From CAVPTL01 sp963729195 (GTDB lineage Bacteria; Actinomycetota; Thermoleophilia; Gaiellales; JAICJC01), in assembly GCA_963729195.1 (NCBI GenBank), contig CAVSNF010000022.1:124001-188000 (forward strand): a stretch of 64,000 bases of DNA, given 5' to 3'. Shown here one piece after another: positions 19,900-30,726 of this stretch (the stretch's first letter is position 1; every line of letters starts with the position of its first letter). The notes under the pieces were generated by a model, which did no database searches, had not been told where the DNA came from, and worked only from the letters and a program-made list of their open reading frames with translations. A program made the position numbers and the translations under genes.

Positions 19900-20505
19900 C
19901 AGGAGATACACGACCGTATAGAGCAGGATCCAGACCACGTCGACGAAGTGCCAGTAGAGGCCGGTGACTTCGAGGCCGAGGTGGGATTCTGAGGAGTAGT
20001 GCCCGCGAGAGGCTCGCGTGAAGGCGATCGTCAGCAGCGTCGCGCCGATCAGTACGTGGAAGCCGTGCAGCCCGGTGAGGGCGAAGAACGCTCCGCTGAA
20101 CGCATTGGTGGACGGCGTGAAGCCGAGGGTGACGTATTCGTGGATCTGCAGGGCGAGGAAGGTCACGCCCATCACGAGTGTCAGACCGAGGCCCAGCACC
20201 AGCCCAAAGCGACTGTTGCGGCGCACAGAGACCAGTGCCCAGTGCATCGTGAAGGACGAGCTGATCAGGATGGCCGTGTTGATGCCGGTGGCTTCCACCG
20301 GCAGCGTGATGCCGTCGGTCGGCCAGGTCGCGCTGGTGAACCGCAGGAAGAAGAAGGCCGTGAAGAACGAGCCGAACAGCATCGCCTCGGAGCCCAGGAA
20401 CATGACCATGCCGAGGTAGACGCGGTTGGTGAGCAGGCTCTCATGTGCCGGCTCGGCGGCCTCGGGGACGGCAGGGCCGTCGATGGGGACGCTTGAGGCG
20501 CTCAA
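19897..20505 (-). CDS. ctaE: Cytochrome c oxidase subunit III
   Basis: A 202-residue integral membrane subunit with five spans, the short bacterial form. FLGSEAMLFGSFFTAFFFLR, FALTGLHGFHVLIG and GLYWHFVDVVWILLYTVVYLL are family landmarks. The start is TTG 20505, chosen because TTGA overlaps the stop of the universal-stress domain before it. It belongs to the second (minus-strand) oxidase operon: subunit II, subunit I, stress domain, subunit III. Confidence 0.92.
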   Translation of the reverse strand: MSASSVPIDGPAVPEAAEPAHESLLTNRVYLGMVMFLGSEAMLFGSFFTAFFFLRFTSATWPTDGITLPVEATGINTAILISSSFTMHWALVSVRRNSRFGLVLGLGLTLVMGVTFLALQIHEYVTLGFTPSTNAFSGAFFALTGLHGFHVLIGATLLTIAFTRASRGHYSSESHLGLEVTGLYWHFVDVVWILLYTVVYLL

Positions 20506-20945
20506 CGGCTCTCCGCCGGATCGGTGCGGATATCGGCTTCCACGTGCGCGACGGGGACATCCACACGGTCGCGCAGCCGCTCGATCAGATCGCGCCGCAT
20601 CCAGCCCGAACGCGTGCGGGGAAGGGTGGAGACGATGATCTCGGCCGGGGGATCGTCGGACTCGACCACGTCCAGCACCGCCGTGTATGGATCGGCCGCC
20701 ACCACGTGGCCGGTGGCCTGCACTCCTGCCGCGCTGAGCGCCGTCAGCGTCGATTCCAGGCGACGGCGGGTCTCCGCGGCGACATCCTGCTCATCGACCA
20801 CCCAGCTGTCGCTGGGGTCGTTCTGGGGGCAGATCACGGTCACACGCACCGGTTCGGCCTGGGCACGCGCCCGCACCGCCGCGATCAGAGGATCGCTGGC
20901 GACGGTCTGGTTTGCGACCACCAGGATGTGTTTCAGCGTCGACAT
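20502..20945 (-). CDS. Universal stress protein domain with its own start
   Basis: A 147-residue UspA-like domain (MSTLKHILVVANQTVASDPL at the start; PAEIIVSTLPRTRSGWMRRDLIERL with the ATP-type turn; VDVPVAHV near the end). AAAGGGAGG lies 5 bases before ATG 20945, an excellent ribosome site. Yet no stop codon separates it from subunit I upstream in the same frame, so it may be made alone, as a fusion, or both. USP domains bind nucleotides and often sense energy state, which would suit an oxidase operon. Confidence 0.75.
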   Translation of the reverse strand: MSTLKHILVVANQTVASDPLIAAVRARAQAEPVRVTVICPQNDPSDSWVVDEQDVAAETRRRLESTLTALSAAGVQATGHVVAADPYTAVLDVVESDDPPAEIIVSTLPRTRSGWMRRDLIERLRDRVDVPVAHVEADIRTDPAESR

Positions 20946-22931
20946 GATCGCCTCCCTTTGAGCAGGGGTCGCGGTGGCGAGCACCGCGGGGACCGGCCGA
21001 TCGGCCGGCTGGGGCGTGTGCCAGGTCACGATCGCGTGGCGAGCTCCGGGGATGCCGTAGGCGTAGGGGCTGCCGACCACCTGCGGCGGCTCGTCGAAGT
21101 TGAAGATCGGCGGCGGCGAACTGACCTGCCACTCGAGCGTGAGCGACCGCCACGGGTTGGCAGGAGCCTTGGGGCCCTTCGCCCACGAATGGATCATGTT
21201 GTAGAGGAAGATCAGCGTCGAGGCGCCGAGGATGAACGCCCAGATCGAGATGAAGAAGTTGACGGTGCCGAACTTGGGGTCGTAATCGGCGACGCGGCGC
21301 GGCATCTCCTCCAGGCCCAGCCAGTGCATCGGCATGAACGTGAAGTTGAACGCGAAGAACGTGATCCAGAAGTGCAGCTTGCCCAGCGTCTCGTCATACA
21401 TCCGCCCGGTCATCTTCGGGATACCAGTGATAGATGCCCGCGTAGATGGTGAACACCGAGCCGCCGAACAGCACGTAGTGGATGTGGGCGACCACGAAGT
21501 ACGAGCTGGAGACGTTGATGTCGACCGGCAGCACCGCCAGGAACACGCCGGACAGCCCGCCGATGGCGAACGTGAACAGGAAGCCGCAGGCAAACAGCAT
21601 GCCGGTGGTGAGGTGGATCACGCCCTTCCACATGGTGGCCAGCCACGAGAACATCTTGATGCCGGTCGGCACCGCGATCAGCATGGTGGTGAACATCATG
21701 GGCACGCGCAGCCACGGTGCCATGCCGGCGATGAACATGTGGTGGGCCCACACGGTGAACCCGAGCACCCCGATGGCGACCGTCGATAACGCGATCAGGC
21801 GATAGCCGAAGATCGGTTTTCGCGAATGCGTCGCGATCACCTCGGAGATGATCCCGAACCCAGGCAGCATCATGATGTACACCGCCGGGTGCGAGTAGAA
21901 CCAGAAGATGTGCTGGTACATGATCAGGTTCCCGCCCGCCGCCGGATCGAAGAAGTGGGTCGGGAACAGCCGATCGAACAGCACCATGAACTGGGCTCCG
22001 GCGATGAACGGCGTGCCCAGCACCACCAGCGTGGAGGTGGCCAGGTTGGCCCATACCAGCAGCGGCATCCGCCAGAAGGTCATCCCCGGCGCGCGCATGG
22101 TCACGATCGTGACCAGGAAGTTGACGGCGGTGGCGATCGACGACGCTCCGGCGAACTGCACGCCCATCACCCAGAACGTCTGGCCGGCGGGGCCGTGCAC
22201 GGCCAGCGACGGATAGTTCGTCCAGCCGGCGTCGAACGCGCCGACCAGGAACGACGAGCACCATGCACACGCCGGCCACCGGCAGCATCCAGAACGAGAG
22301 CGCGTTGAGGCGCGGGAAGGCCATGTCCTGGGCGCCCAGCATCAGCGGGATGACGACGTTGGCGAGCCCGGCGAAGGCGGGGATGATGAACAGGAAGATC
22401 ATCAGCGCGGCATGCACCGAGAACAGGCCGTTGTAGGTGCCCGGTGAGAAGTACTGCTCGCCCGGAGTGGCCAGCTCGGCGCGCACGCCCTCTGCCAGCG
22501 CCCCGCCGATGATGAAGAAGATGAAGGTCGTGCAGATGTACTGCACCCCGATCACTTTGTGATCGGTGTTGACCTTGAAGTAGTCCCTCCAGCTGTACGC
22601 GCCGTGGGCGGAGTGATCCTCCTCGACCCAGTCGGGCTTGCCGACCAGATAGCCGTACCAGTAGTCGAAGCAGCCGATCCCGATCAGGAAGCCGACGCCC
22701 CCGAACAGCATCATGAAGGTGTCCTCGACGCCGGAATCCTGGGCCGGGTAGCCGAACAGCCAGCTGCGCACGGCCATCACGCCGAAGCGCCCGATCAGCG
22801 CTCCCAGGATCGTGACCCAGGCCGCCCTGCACCCAGCTGCCGCGCAGCCAGATCGACTTCTTCGGCCCGCTGTGGCCGTGATCGTGGTGGCCGTGGCTCT
22901 GGGCCGGCAGCTCTTCAGCGTGGGTGGTCAT
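20502..22931 (-). CDS. ctaD: Cytochrome c oxidase subunit I, second cluster, in frame with USP domain
   Basis: Subunit I with a His-rich cytoplasmic N-terminus (SHGHHDHGHSGPKK). The ligands are all visible: FSVHAALMIFLF, WFYSHPAVYIMMLPGFG, WAHHMF and AHIHYVLFGG. The oxidase part ends near SPPPIFNFDEPPQVV. After about 35 more residues the frame runs without a stop into a universal stress domain (20945-20502). Indels near 22825, 22250 and 21420 interrupt the frame. The ATG overlaps the subunit II stop (ATGA). If an unseen indel hides a stop codon, the oxidase gene alone would end near 20946. Confidence 0.85.
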
Positions 22932-23950
22932 CCGCTGCTGCCTTTCAGGATGAATTGCACCAGTGCATCAATCTCTTCGGAGGTGAGCGACGAGCCAAAC
23001 GTCGCAGGCATCACGTTGGGCTGGAAGCCCGACACGATCACTTTATCCGGATCCACGATCGACTCTTTCACGTAGTCCTCAGCCGACGCGCCGTTGCCGT
23101 ACTTGGTGGCGTCGGCGGCGACATTGTCGAGATCGGGACCGATCGTCCCGGTGGCTCCCGCGGCCGACAGCGTGTGACACGACGCACAGTTCGTCGCAAA
23201 CAGGGCCTTGGCGTCCACCGGCCCGGAGCTGGGTGGCGGCTTGGGCGGATTCAGCTGCCGGTGAATCCAGGCGTCGAACTGTTCCTGGGTAACCACGTTG
23301 ACCACCGTGCGCATCTGGCTGTGGCCGATGCCGCACAACATGTTGCAGATGACGTTGTAGGTGCCCAGCCGGGTCGGCGTCGCCACCAGCGTCGTAACCT
23401 CGCCGGGGACGGCGTCGATGCCCTCGCGGAACGCCGGGATGTAGAACCCGTGGATGACGTCGTTCTTGACGCCGTGCACCTTGAAGACCACCTTCTGGTT
23501 GATCGGCAGCTCCAAGATGCCCGACTTCACCTTCTGCGCCGGGTAGTCGAACGTCCACTCGAACTCCTGGCCGGTGGCGTTCACGACCAGCTGGGTGTTC
23601 GAGGTGTTCTCGTTCTTGGAGAGCACGATCGCGCCGTACACGGCGAACCCGAGCACGAGCACCAGCGGGATCAACGTCCACACGATCTCGAGCATGGTGT
23701 TGCCGTGGATCGGCTCGCCGTCGGACATGTCGCCCGGCTTGGCCCGGAACTTCCACATCGAGTAGCCGAGGAAGCAGACCACGATGGCGAAGATGTACGA
23801 CGCCATGATCATCAGAGCGAGGTAGATCTGGTCGTGGCGATCCGCCTGCACCGAGGCCGCTGGGGGGAACCATGAGGGTGTGACCACCACCGCGATCGAT
23901 CCGATGGTGCCCAGGACGAACGCGACGAACCCGACCCTGAAAGCTTGCAC
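22928..23950 (-). CDS. ctaC: Cytochrome c oxidase subunit II with C-terminal cytochrome c, caa3-type
   Basis: A 340-residue protein with two N-terminal membrane spans, a cupredoxin domain with CuA motif CNMLCGIGHSQM (about residue 200), and a C-terminal cytochrome c domain whose heme site is CASCH (about residue 262) with a later Met in PNVMPATFG. The fused heme lets it take electrons without a separate cytochrome c, as in caa3 oxidases. The start is GTG 23950. A TAAGAT box ends 6 bases upstream, so the mRNA may be leaderless. The frame is intact. Confidence 0.93.
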   Translation of the reverse strand: MQAFRVGFVAFVLGTIGSIAVVVTPSWFPPAASVQADRHDQIYLALMIMASYIFAIVVCFLGYSMWKFRAKPGDMSDGEPIHGNTMLEIVWTLIPLVLVLGFAVYGAIVLSKNENTSNTQLVVNATGQEFEWTFDYPAQKVKSGILELPINQKVVFKVHGVKNDVIHGFYIPAFREGIDAVPGEVTTLVATPTRLGTYNVICNMLCGIGHSQMRTVVNVVTQEQFDAWIHRQLNPPKPPPSSGPVDAKALFATNCASCHTLSAAGATGTIGPDLDNVAADATKYGNGASAEDYVKESIVDPDKVIVSGFQPNVMPATFGSSLTSEEIDALVQFILKGSSG

Positions 23951-23956
23951 CGTGCA

Positions 23957-23986
23957 ATCTTAGGGGACTCGGCGTGACGGGGGCAA
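23957..23986 (-). promoter_or_regulatory. Candidate promoter of the caa3 oxidase operon
   Basis: TTGCCC (23981-23986) and TAAGAT (23957-23962) are spaced by 18 bases on the minus strand. The -10 box is 6 bases from the GTG start, the same distance as in the small-protein promoter at 5431. Each box matches consensus at four of six positions, so support is modest. Confidence 0.4.
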
Positions 23987-24028
23987 AACCAAGCGAAAGC
24001 TGGTGGCCACGGTCTACAGTGCAGGTGC

Positions 24029-24313
24029 ATGGACCTTGTACTTCAACACATCCCGCACATCATCCCGGCCGCCGTCGGGCTGCTGTTTCTGGTTCGTTTC
24101 GGGATGTATGCACGGCGGCTCCCCCCGCGCGACCTGACCGACGAGCAACTGACGGCGTGGGAAGACGAGCATTCCCGCCACCCACGCGGCCTCAGGCGAT
24201 CAGTCGGACTCGACCCAGACGACGTCCAGCCGTCCGGGTCCGTGGGCTCCGCGAATCAGCGTGCCCTCGATGTCAGCGCTGCGGCTGGGTCCGGTAATCA
24301 GCGTCACAACTGA
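24029..24313 (+). CDS. Small membrane protein
   Basis: A 94-residue open frame with one clear membrane span (HIIPAAVGLLFLVRFGMYARR) and an acidic cytoplasmic segment (DLTDEQLTAWEDEHSRHP). It is divergent from the oxidase operon, sharing a ~78-base control region, which hints at a role in respiration. The last ~38 codons overlap lutC on the other strand, so the true end may be earlier and hidden by an indel near 24190. No family recognised. Confidence 0.5.
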   Translation: MDLVLQHIPHIIPAAVGLLFLVRFGMYARRLPPRDLTDEQLTAWEDEHSRHPRGLRRSVGLDPDDVQPSGSVGSANQRALDVSAAAGSGNQRHN

Positions 24314-24589
24314 GGCCCGCTCGAGCTCGGCGGCGATCCGAATCAGCGCGCTGGGCAGGTCGGGCACCAGATCCTGAGCCTCGACCACGGCCACGTGTAT
24401 CGGGTCGGCCAGGCCGGGCAACCGCCCACCGTTCTGCCGTGAGCTGGTGACCACCGTGCCGGTATCGGCGATCGCAGCCAGGGTCGGGGTCACCGACACA
24501 CCTTCGCCGGCCAGCTCGGCGACCGCCTCCCGGCCCTCGTGGAAGTTGCCTCCGGCGGCCTCCAGCTCGGTGCGAAACTGTTCGATCAT
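24200..24589 (-). CDS. lutC: LutC-like LUD-domain protein of lactate utilisation
   Basis: A 129-residue LUD domain (IADTGTVVTSSRQNGGR, PIHVAVVEAQDLVPDLP, SVVTLITGPSRSADIEGTLI, RGAHGPGRLDVVWV). It is shorter than typical LutC (about 200 residues), lacking most of the N-terminal region. ATG 24589 overlaps the stop of lutB by ATGA. An indel in lutB makes the two appear fused in one frame; the overlap argues they are separate. Part of the LutABC L-lactate oxidation complex. Confidence 0.8.
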   Translation of the reverse strand: MIEQFRTELEAAGGNFHEGREAVAELAGEGVSVTPTLAAIADTGTVVTSSRQNGGRLPGLADPIHVAVVEAQDLVPDLPSALIRIAAELERASVVTLITGPSRSADIEGTLIRGAHGPGRLDVVWVESD

Positions 24590-25904
24590 CGCCGTTTCAG
24601 ATCCCTGGTGCGGGTGAACCGCCGACCCCGGCCCGGGCAGACGCGAGGCCAGCGGCGCCAGCCGAACCGACGCCCGGTAGGCCCACGGCCGGCTCCAGAT
24701 CTCGCTCCACACGCGGAAGCTGAGCCGCTCGAGCGGGCCGGCCACCTCGGCCGCCCGGTCGCGCCGCAGATCGAGCAGCAGATCGTGCAGCGGAATCTTG
24801 ACGGGGCAGACGTCATCACAGGCGGCGCACAACGACGAGGCATGGCTCAGCTCCCCGGCCTCGCGCTGCCCCCGGAAGAGCGGCGTGAGCACCGCTCCGA
24901 TCGGCCCGCCGTACACCCAGCCGTAGGCGCTCCCGCCGACCTGGCGGTAGACCGGGCAGACGTTTTGACAGGCGCCACAACGGATGCACCGAAGCACGCT
25001 GGCATAGCGCGAATCGCGCAGCTGCGAGCGGCCGTTGTCGATCAGCACCACATGCATCTCCTCGGGCCCATCCTGTTCGCCCTCGCGACGCGGCCCCTGG
25101 ATCATCGAGACGTAGCTGCTGAGCTTCTGCCCGGTGGCCGACCGGGTCAGCAGCGGCAGCAGCACGCCCAGGTCTTCGAGCCTGGGCACGACCCGCTCGA
25201 TCCCCATCAGGGCGATGTGCACCGGTGGCATGGCAGCGCTCAGGCGCCCGTTACCCTCGTTGGAGACGACCACCACCGTGCCGGTCTCGGCCACGCCGAA
25301 GTTGACGCCGGTGATGCCGACCTTGGCCGATTCGAACCGCGAGCGCAGGTGGCCGCGGGCAAATGCCACCAGCTCGCTGGGATCGTCCCCCAGCGGCCGT
25401 CCCGCCAGCGGCTCGAACAGCTTTCGCACGCGCTCTCGGCTCCAATGGATGGCGGGCGCCAGGATGTGCTCGGGCGGCTCTCCGGCGAGTTGGATGATGA
25501 ACTCTCCCAGGTCGGTCTCGAACACCTCCAGACCGTCGGCTTCGAGCCGCTCGTTCAAGCCGATCTCCTCGGACAGCATCGACTTGCCCTTGACCACCGG
25601 ACCGCCGTGACGGGCGGCGATGCCCGAGACGATGTCGATCGCCTCGGCGGCAGAGGCCGCCCGGTGCACCACCACCCCGTTTCGCTCGAAGCTCGCGACC
25701 AGCTGATCGAGGTAGCGGGGCAGGTTCTGGATGGCCTCGTCGCGAATCGCCGCCCCCCGGTCGCGCAGCGCGTCAAAGTCGGGGATGTCGTCGGTGGTCA
25801 CCCGCACCCGCGCATCCGACTGGCGGTCGGTCATCTTCGCCAATGCCTGTCGCCGCGCCGGAGTCGCCCAGCCGCTCGTGCGAGCGCGTGGTGAAGTTGC
25901 TCAC
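24586..25904 (-). CDS. lutB: LutB, iron-sulfur LUD protein of lactate utilisation
   Basis: About 440 residues: an N-terminal LUD domain (KGKSMLSEEIGLNERLE; GVAETGTVVVVSNEGNGR) and a bacterial ferredoxin domain with two 4Fe-4S motifs, CIRCGACQNVCPVYRQ and CAACDDVCPVKIP. The start is GTG 25904, overlapping the lutA stop (GTGA). One indel near 25857 breaks the N-terminus. Another near 24635 (CCGGGGTCGGCGG) hides the natural end RRFTRTRDLKRR, which fits the usual GPLxxWTxTRDLP-like LutB tail and stops exactly at the lutC start. Confidence 0.88.
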
Positions 25905-26608
25905 AGCGCCCTCGCCAGCACGGTTGCCAGATGCTCGACGGCCAATGGCCGACCGGTGCGCGACGCCCGCCCGCCCAGCTGCATGGCACAGCCGGGATCG
26001 GCGCTGGCGATCAGGGTGATTCCGGCCGCCTCCGCGGCGCCCAGCTTGTCGTCTGCCATCGCCGTGGAGACCTCGGGGTAGCGCACGCTGAAGGTGCCGC
26101 CGAATCCGCAACAGCGCTCTGACCGGGGCAGCTCCACCAGAGTCGCGACCGAACGCAGCAGGGTGCGCGGCTGGTCGTGCACGCGCAGCTCGCGCAGCAT
26201 GTGGCAGGAGTCGTGGTAGGCCACGGTGAGATCGCCCGGCGACCCGATCGACGTGACCCCGAGCTCGTCCACCAGGTACTGGGACAGCTCGAACACCCGG
26301 CCTGCGACCGTGCGGGCCAGCTTGCGCTCAGCGCCCTCGAACAGCGCCGGCCAGTGCAGCCGCATCATCGCCGCGCACGAGCCGGCGGGCACCACCACCG
26401 CCTCGGCGTCCGCCAGCGCCCGCAGCGTTGTGCGGGCGACCCGCCGGGCATCGGAGACGAAGCCGCTGTTCCAGGCAGGCTGTCCGCAGCATGCGGCTCC
26501 CCGGGGGGCGATCGGATCGACCCCGGCAGCGCGCAGCACCGCCGCGGCGTCGCGCACCGCGCTCGGTGCGACCGCGTCGCCCAAACAGGTGGGGAACAGC
26601 ACGACCAT
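25901..26608 (-). CDS. lutA: LutA, cysteine-rich iron-sulfur subunit of lactate utilisation
   Basis: A 235-residue protein with two CCG domains: AACCGQPAWNSG with GSCAAMM, and SCHMLREL with RCCGFGGTFSVRYPEVS. These bind an unusual iron-sulfur cluster in the heterodisulfide-reductase-like LutA/GlpC/GlcF group. First gene of lutABC, with GTGA into lutB. ATG 26608 gives the standard MVVLFPTC-type N-terminus. It is divergent from the ABC-F gene, with 58 bases between starts. The frame is intact. Confidence 0.92.
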   Translation of the reverse strand: MVVLFPTCLGDAVAPSAVRDAAAVLRAAGVDPIAPRGAACCGQPAWNSGFVSDARRVARTTLRALADAEAVVVPAGSCAAMMRLHWPALFEGAERKLARTVAGRVFELSQYLVDELGVTSIGSPGDLTVAYHDSCHMLRELRVHDQPRTLLRSVATLVELPRSERCCGFGGTFSVRYPEVSTAMADDKLGAAEAAGITLIASADPGCAMQLGGRASRTGRPLAVEHLATVLARAL

Positions 26609-26666
26609 CGAGCGGTCATCATACGGACATGCAGCTCGAGGACTCTCACCAACCGGCCGGCTCCAG

Positions 26667-28555
<1,889 letters not shown>

Positions 28556-28559
<4 letters not shown>

Positions 28560-28586
28560 ATAACGGTGCCAGGCACCGTTATTCAC
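28556..28586. repeat. 31-bp perfect palindromic repeat, copy 3
   Basis: Same arms as copy 1 but with a central A rather than T, i.e. the element in the opposite orientation. It overlaps the last codon and stop of the ABC-F gene. Confidence 0.95.
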
Positions 28587-28600
28587 CCCGACGCCCTCGA

Positions 28601-28629
28601 TGAATAATGGTGCCTGGCACGATTACTCA
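28601..28629. repeat. Degenerate palindromic repeat, copy 4
   Basis: TGAATAATGGTGCC, T, then GGCACGATTACTCA. Arm pairing has two mismatches. It starts 14 bases after copy 3, making a tandem pair, and contains the stop codon (TAA, 28623-28625 on minus) of the ANTAR regulator. Confidence 0.85.
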
Positions 28630-29192
28630 AGGGTCGCGACCATGGCTTCGGCGATCTCGCGGAGCGGGCGGCCGGTCTGCTGGGAGGCGCGGCGCATGCG
28701 GGTAAACGCGTCCGCCTCGGTGAGGCCGTCGCGCTCCATCAAGAGCCCCTTGGCCCGCTCGATCAGCTTGCGCGCCGCCAGCGCGTCGCGCAGGTCGCTG
28801 GACTCGGCGCGCACCGCCTGCAGCTCGGCGTGGCGGGCGCGGGCGGTTTCGATCGCCGGCAGCAGGTCGGCTTCCCGAAACGGCTTGACCAGGTAGCCGA
28901 AGACACCCGCCTCGATCGCCCGCTCGACCACCTCGCGCTCCGAGAACGCTGTCACGATCACCACCGGGATCGGCCGCTGCTCGAGGATCTTGCGGGCAAC
29001 ATCGATGCCGTCCAGGCCGGGCATCTTGACATCCAGAACCGCGATCTCGGGCTCGGTGGCGGCGGCCAGCTCAACCGCCTCCAATCCGTCGCCGGCCTGA
29101 GCCACCACTTCGAACCCGGCGCGCTCCAGCATCGCCGCCAGATCCAGCCGGATGATCGTCTCATCCTCGGCGATCAGGACTCGGCCGGGAAT
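28623..29192 (-). CDS. ANTAR-domain response regulator (RNA-binding antiterminator)
   Basis: About 190 residues: a receiver domain (VLIAEDETIIRLDLAAML, phospho-acceptor Asp in AVLDVKMPGLDG, Lys in YLVKPF) followed by a C-terminal ANTAR domain (RKLIERAKGLLMERDGLTEA then FTRMRRASQQTGRPL). ANTAR dimers bind tandem hexaloop RNA hairpins and stop terminators from forming. The start is unclear: no ATG/GTG/TTG is suitably placed before VLIAED, but an ATT at 29192 is in frame. The gene overlaps the kinase stop. A matching RNA target lies ahead of glnA. Confidence 0.9.
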   Translation of the reverse strand: MPGRVLIAEDETIIRLDLAAMLERAGFEVVAQAGDGLEAVELAAATEPEIAVLDVKMPGLDGIDVARKILEQRPIPVVIVTAFSEREVVERAIEAGVFGYLVKPFREADLLPAIETARARHAELQAVRAESSDLRDALAARKLIERAKGLLMERDGLTEADAFTRMRRASQQTGRPLREIAEAMVATLE

Positions 29193-30694
29193 CTCACCAC
29201 CGCCTTCCCCCGGCCGGCCGACGCCAGCTCGAGCGATCCGCCCAGCTCGCCGCTGACCAGCGCCCGCGCGATCGTCAGCCCCAGCCCCGCCTCGCTCTCC
29301 GCGGCCGGCCCGCTGCCCTCGTCCGAGACGGTCAGCTCGATCACGTCGCCGGCGCGATGCAACCCCACCGCGATCGCACCGCCGCCGTGCTCCACCGCGT
29401 TTTGGAAGAGCTCGCAGAACACCAGCGCCAGCGCCGTCGCCCGGGCACCCGAGAGCGTCACCGGCTCCAACTGCGAGTCCAGGCTGCGGCCGCCGAGACC
29501 CTGTCCCAGCATCGCCTCCAGCGTGCCGATCAGCCCCGCGCAGTCGACCCCGTCCTCGCGCGCCGCGGTCAGCAGATCGTGCACCGCGGCGATCGAGAGG
29601 ATCCGGTTGACACTCTCACGAAGCGCCTTGGAAGCTTCTTCGTCGTCGGTCGCACCGGCCTGCAATCGCAGCAGCGAGGCCACCGTCTGCAGGTTGTTCT
29701 TGACCCGGTGATGGATCTCCTGAGCCAGCAAGCCGCGCAGCGCCGCCTGGGCATTTGCCACCGCAGCGCTGGCGGCGTGGGCGATGGTGGTCAGCAGCGA
29801 CTGCTCCTCCGGAGACCACGACCGGGGGCTGTCGGACAGCACCACCAGCGCCCCGGTGGTGCGCTGCTTCCACTGCAGCGGCTGGGCCAGGAACGTCTCG
29901 CCCTGTCCGGGGGCGGCCTCGGCGATCGCGATCAGGTCGGCGTCCGAGCCGGTCTCCCCCTCGCGAAAGCCGACCGACATCTCGTCATCGTTTCGCAGTA
30001 CCACCGCACAGCCGTCGGCATTCAGCGCGTGCACCGTGCGGGAGGCGATCCCGCGCAGCGCATCCTCCAGGTAGAGCGACCCCGAGAGCGTGCGGCCGAT
30101 GTCGGCCAGCGCCTCCAGCTCGACCACGCGCTGCTGGGATCGCTCGTACAGCTTGGCGTTCTCGATCGCCTGGCCGACCTGGCCGGCAATCGCCGACAGC
30201 AACGCGATCTCGTCGGGATCGAACGCCCGCGGCGCCCGCGTGCGCACGTTCAGCGCCCCGGCGAGCTTGTCGCGGGCCAATACCGGCACCGCCAGGATCG
30301 ACTCGTACTCGTCCTCGGGCAGGTTGGGGAAGGACTTGAAGCGGGGATCGAGATGCGCCGCCCGGGCGATCACCACCGGACGCATCGAGGCCGCCGCAAC
30401 TCCCGTAATGCCCTCCCCGGGCGCCATCCGCGGGCGGTGGGCAGGGTCATCGAAACGGGCGCCGTGAGTGGCCCGCAGCTCGAGCATGCCGCTGGGCTCG
30501 TCGTACAGGTACACGAAGCAGGCGTCGGTGCTCATCGCCTGAGCCACCTTGGAGGCGATCTGGGCGAACACCTCGGCCAGGTCCAGGGTCGAGTTGACCG
30601 CGGCGATCGTCTCGGTCAGAAGCTGCAGGTGCCGCGCGGCGCGGTCGCGCTCGGCGACCGCGCTCACGGGCACGTGCGGGCGAGTCGAAGACAC
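29174..30694 (-). CDS. GAF-domain sensor histidine kinase, HisKA_2 type
   Basis: A 506-residue soluble kinase with two GAF domains (about residues 40-185 and 200-335) and a HisKA_2 phosphoacceptor helix with the His in LAQEIHHRVKNNLQTVASLL. The HATPase domain follows (ELFQNAVEHGGG, SDEGSGP, GLGLTIARAL). HisKA_2 kinases commonly pair with ANTAR regulators, as with EutW and EutV, and the ANTAR gene overlaps its 3' end. There are no membrane spans, so it senses a cytoplasmic cue, perhaps nitrogen or redox state. GTG 30694 fits the family N-terminus. Confidence 0.9.
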   Translation of the reverse strand: MSSTRPHVPVSAVAERDRAARHLQLLTETIAAVNSTLDLAEVFAQIASKVAQAMSTDACFVYLYDEPSGMLELRATHGARFDDPAHRPRMAPGEGITGVAAASMRPVVIARAAHLDPRFKSFPNLPEDEYESILAVPVLARDKLAGALNVRTRAPRAFDPDEIALLSAIAGQVGQAIENAKLYERSQQRVVELEALADIGRTLSGSLYLEDALRGIASRTVHALNADGCAVVLRNDDEMSVGFREGETGSDADLIAIAEAAPGQGETFLAQPLQWKQRTTGALVVLSDSPRSWSPEEQSLLTTIAHAASAAVANAQAALRGLLAQEIHHRVKNNLQTVASLLRLQAGATDDEEASKALRESVNRILSIAAVHDLLTAAREDGVDCAGLIGTLEAMLGQGLGGRSLDSQLEPVTLSGARATALALVFCELFQNAVEHGGGAIAVGLHRAGDVIELTVSDEGSGPAAESEAGLGLTIARALVSGELGGSLELASAGRGKAVVRFPAES

Positions 30695-30726
30695 ATCCGG
30701 GGATTGTCGCCGATCTCGCCGGTGGG

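Noticed and set aside
28601..28629. The tandem palindromes as the start of a CRISPR array
   Set aside because: Only two units with a 14-base spacing, perfect self-complementarity and no cas genes.
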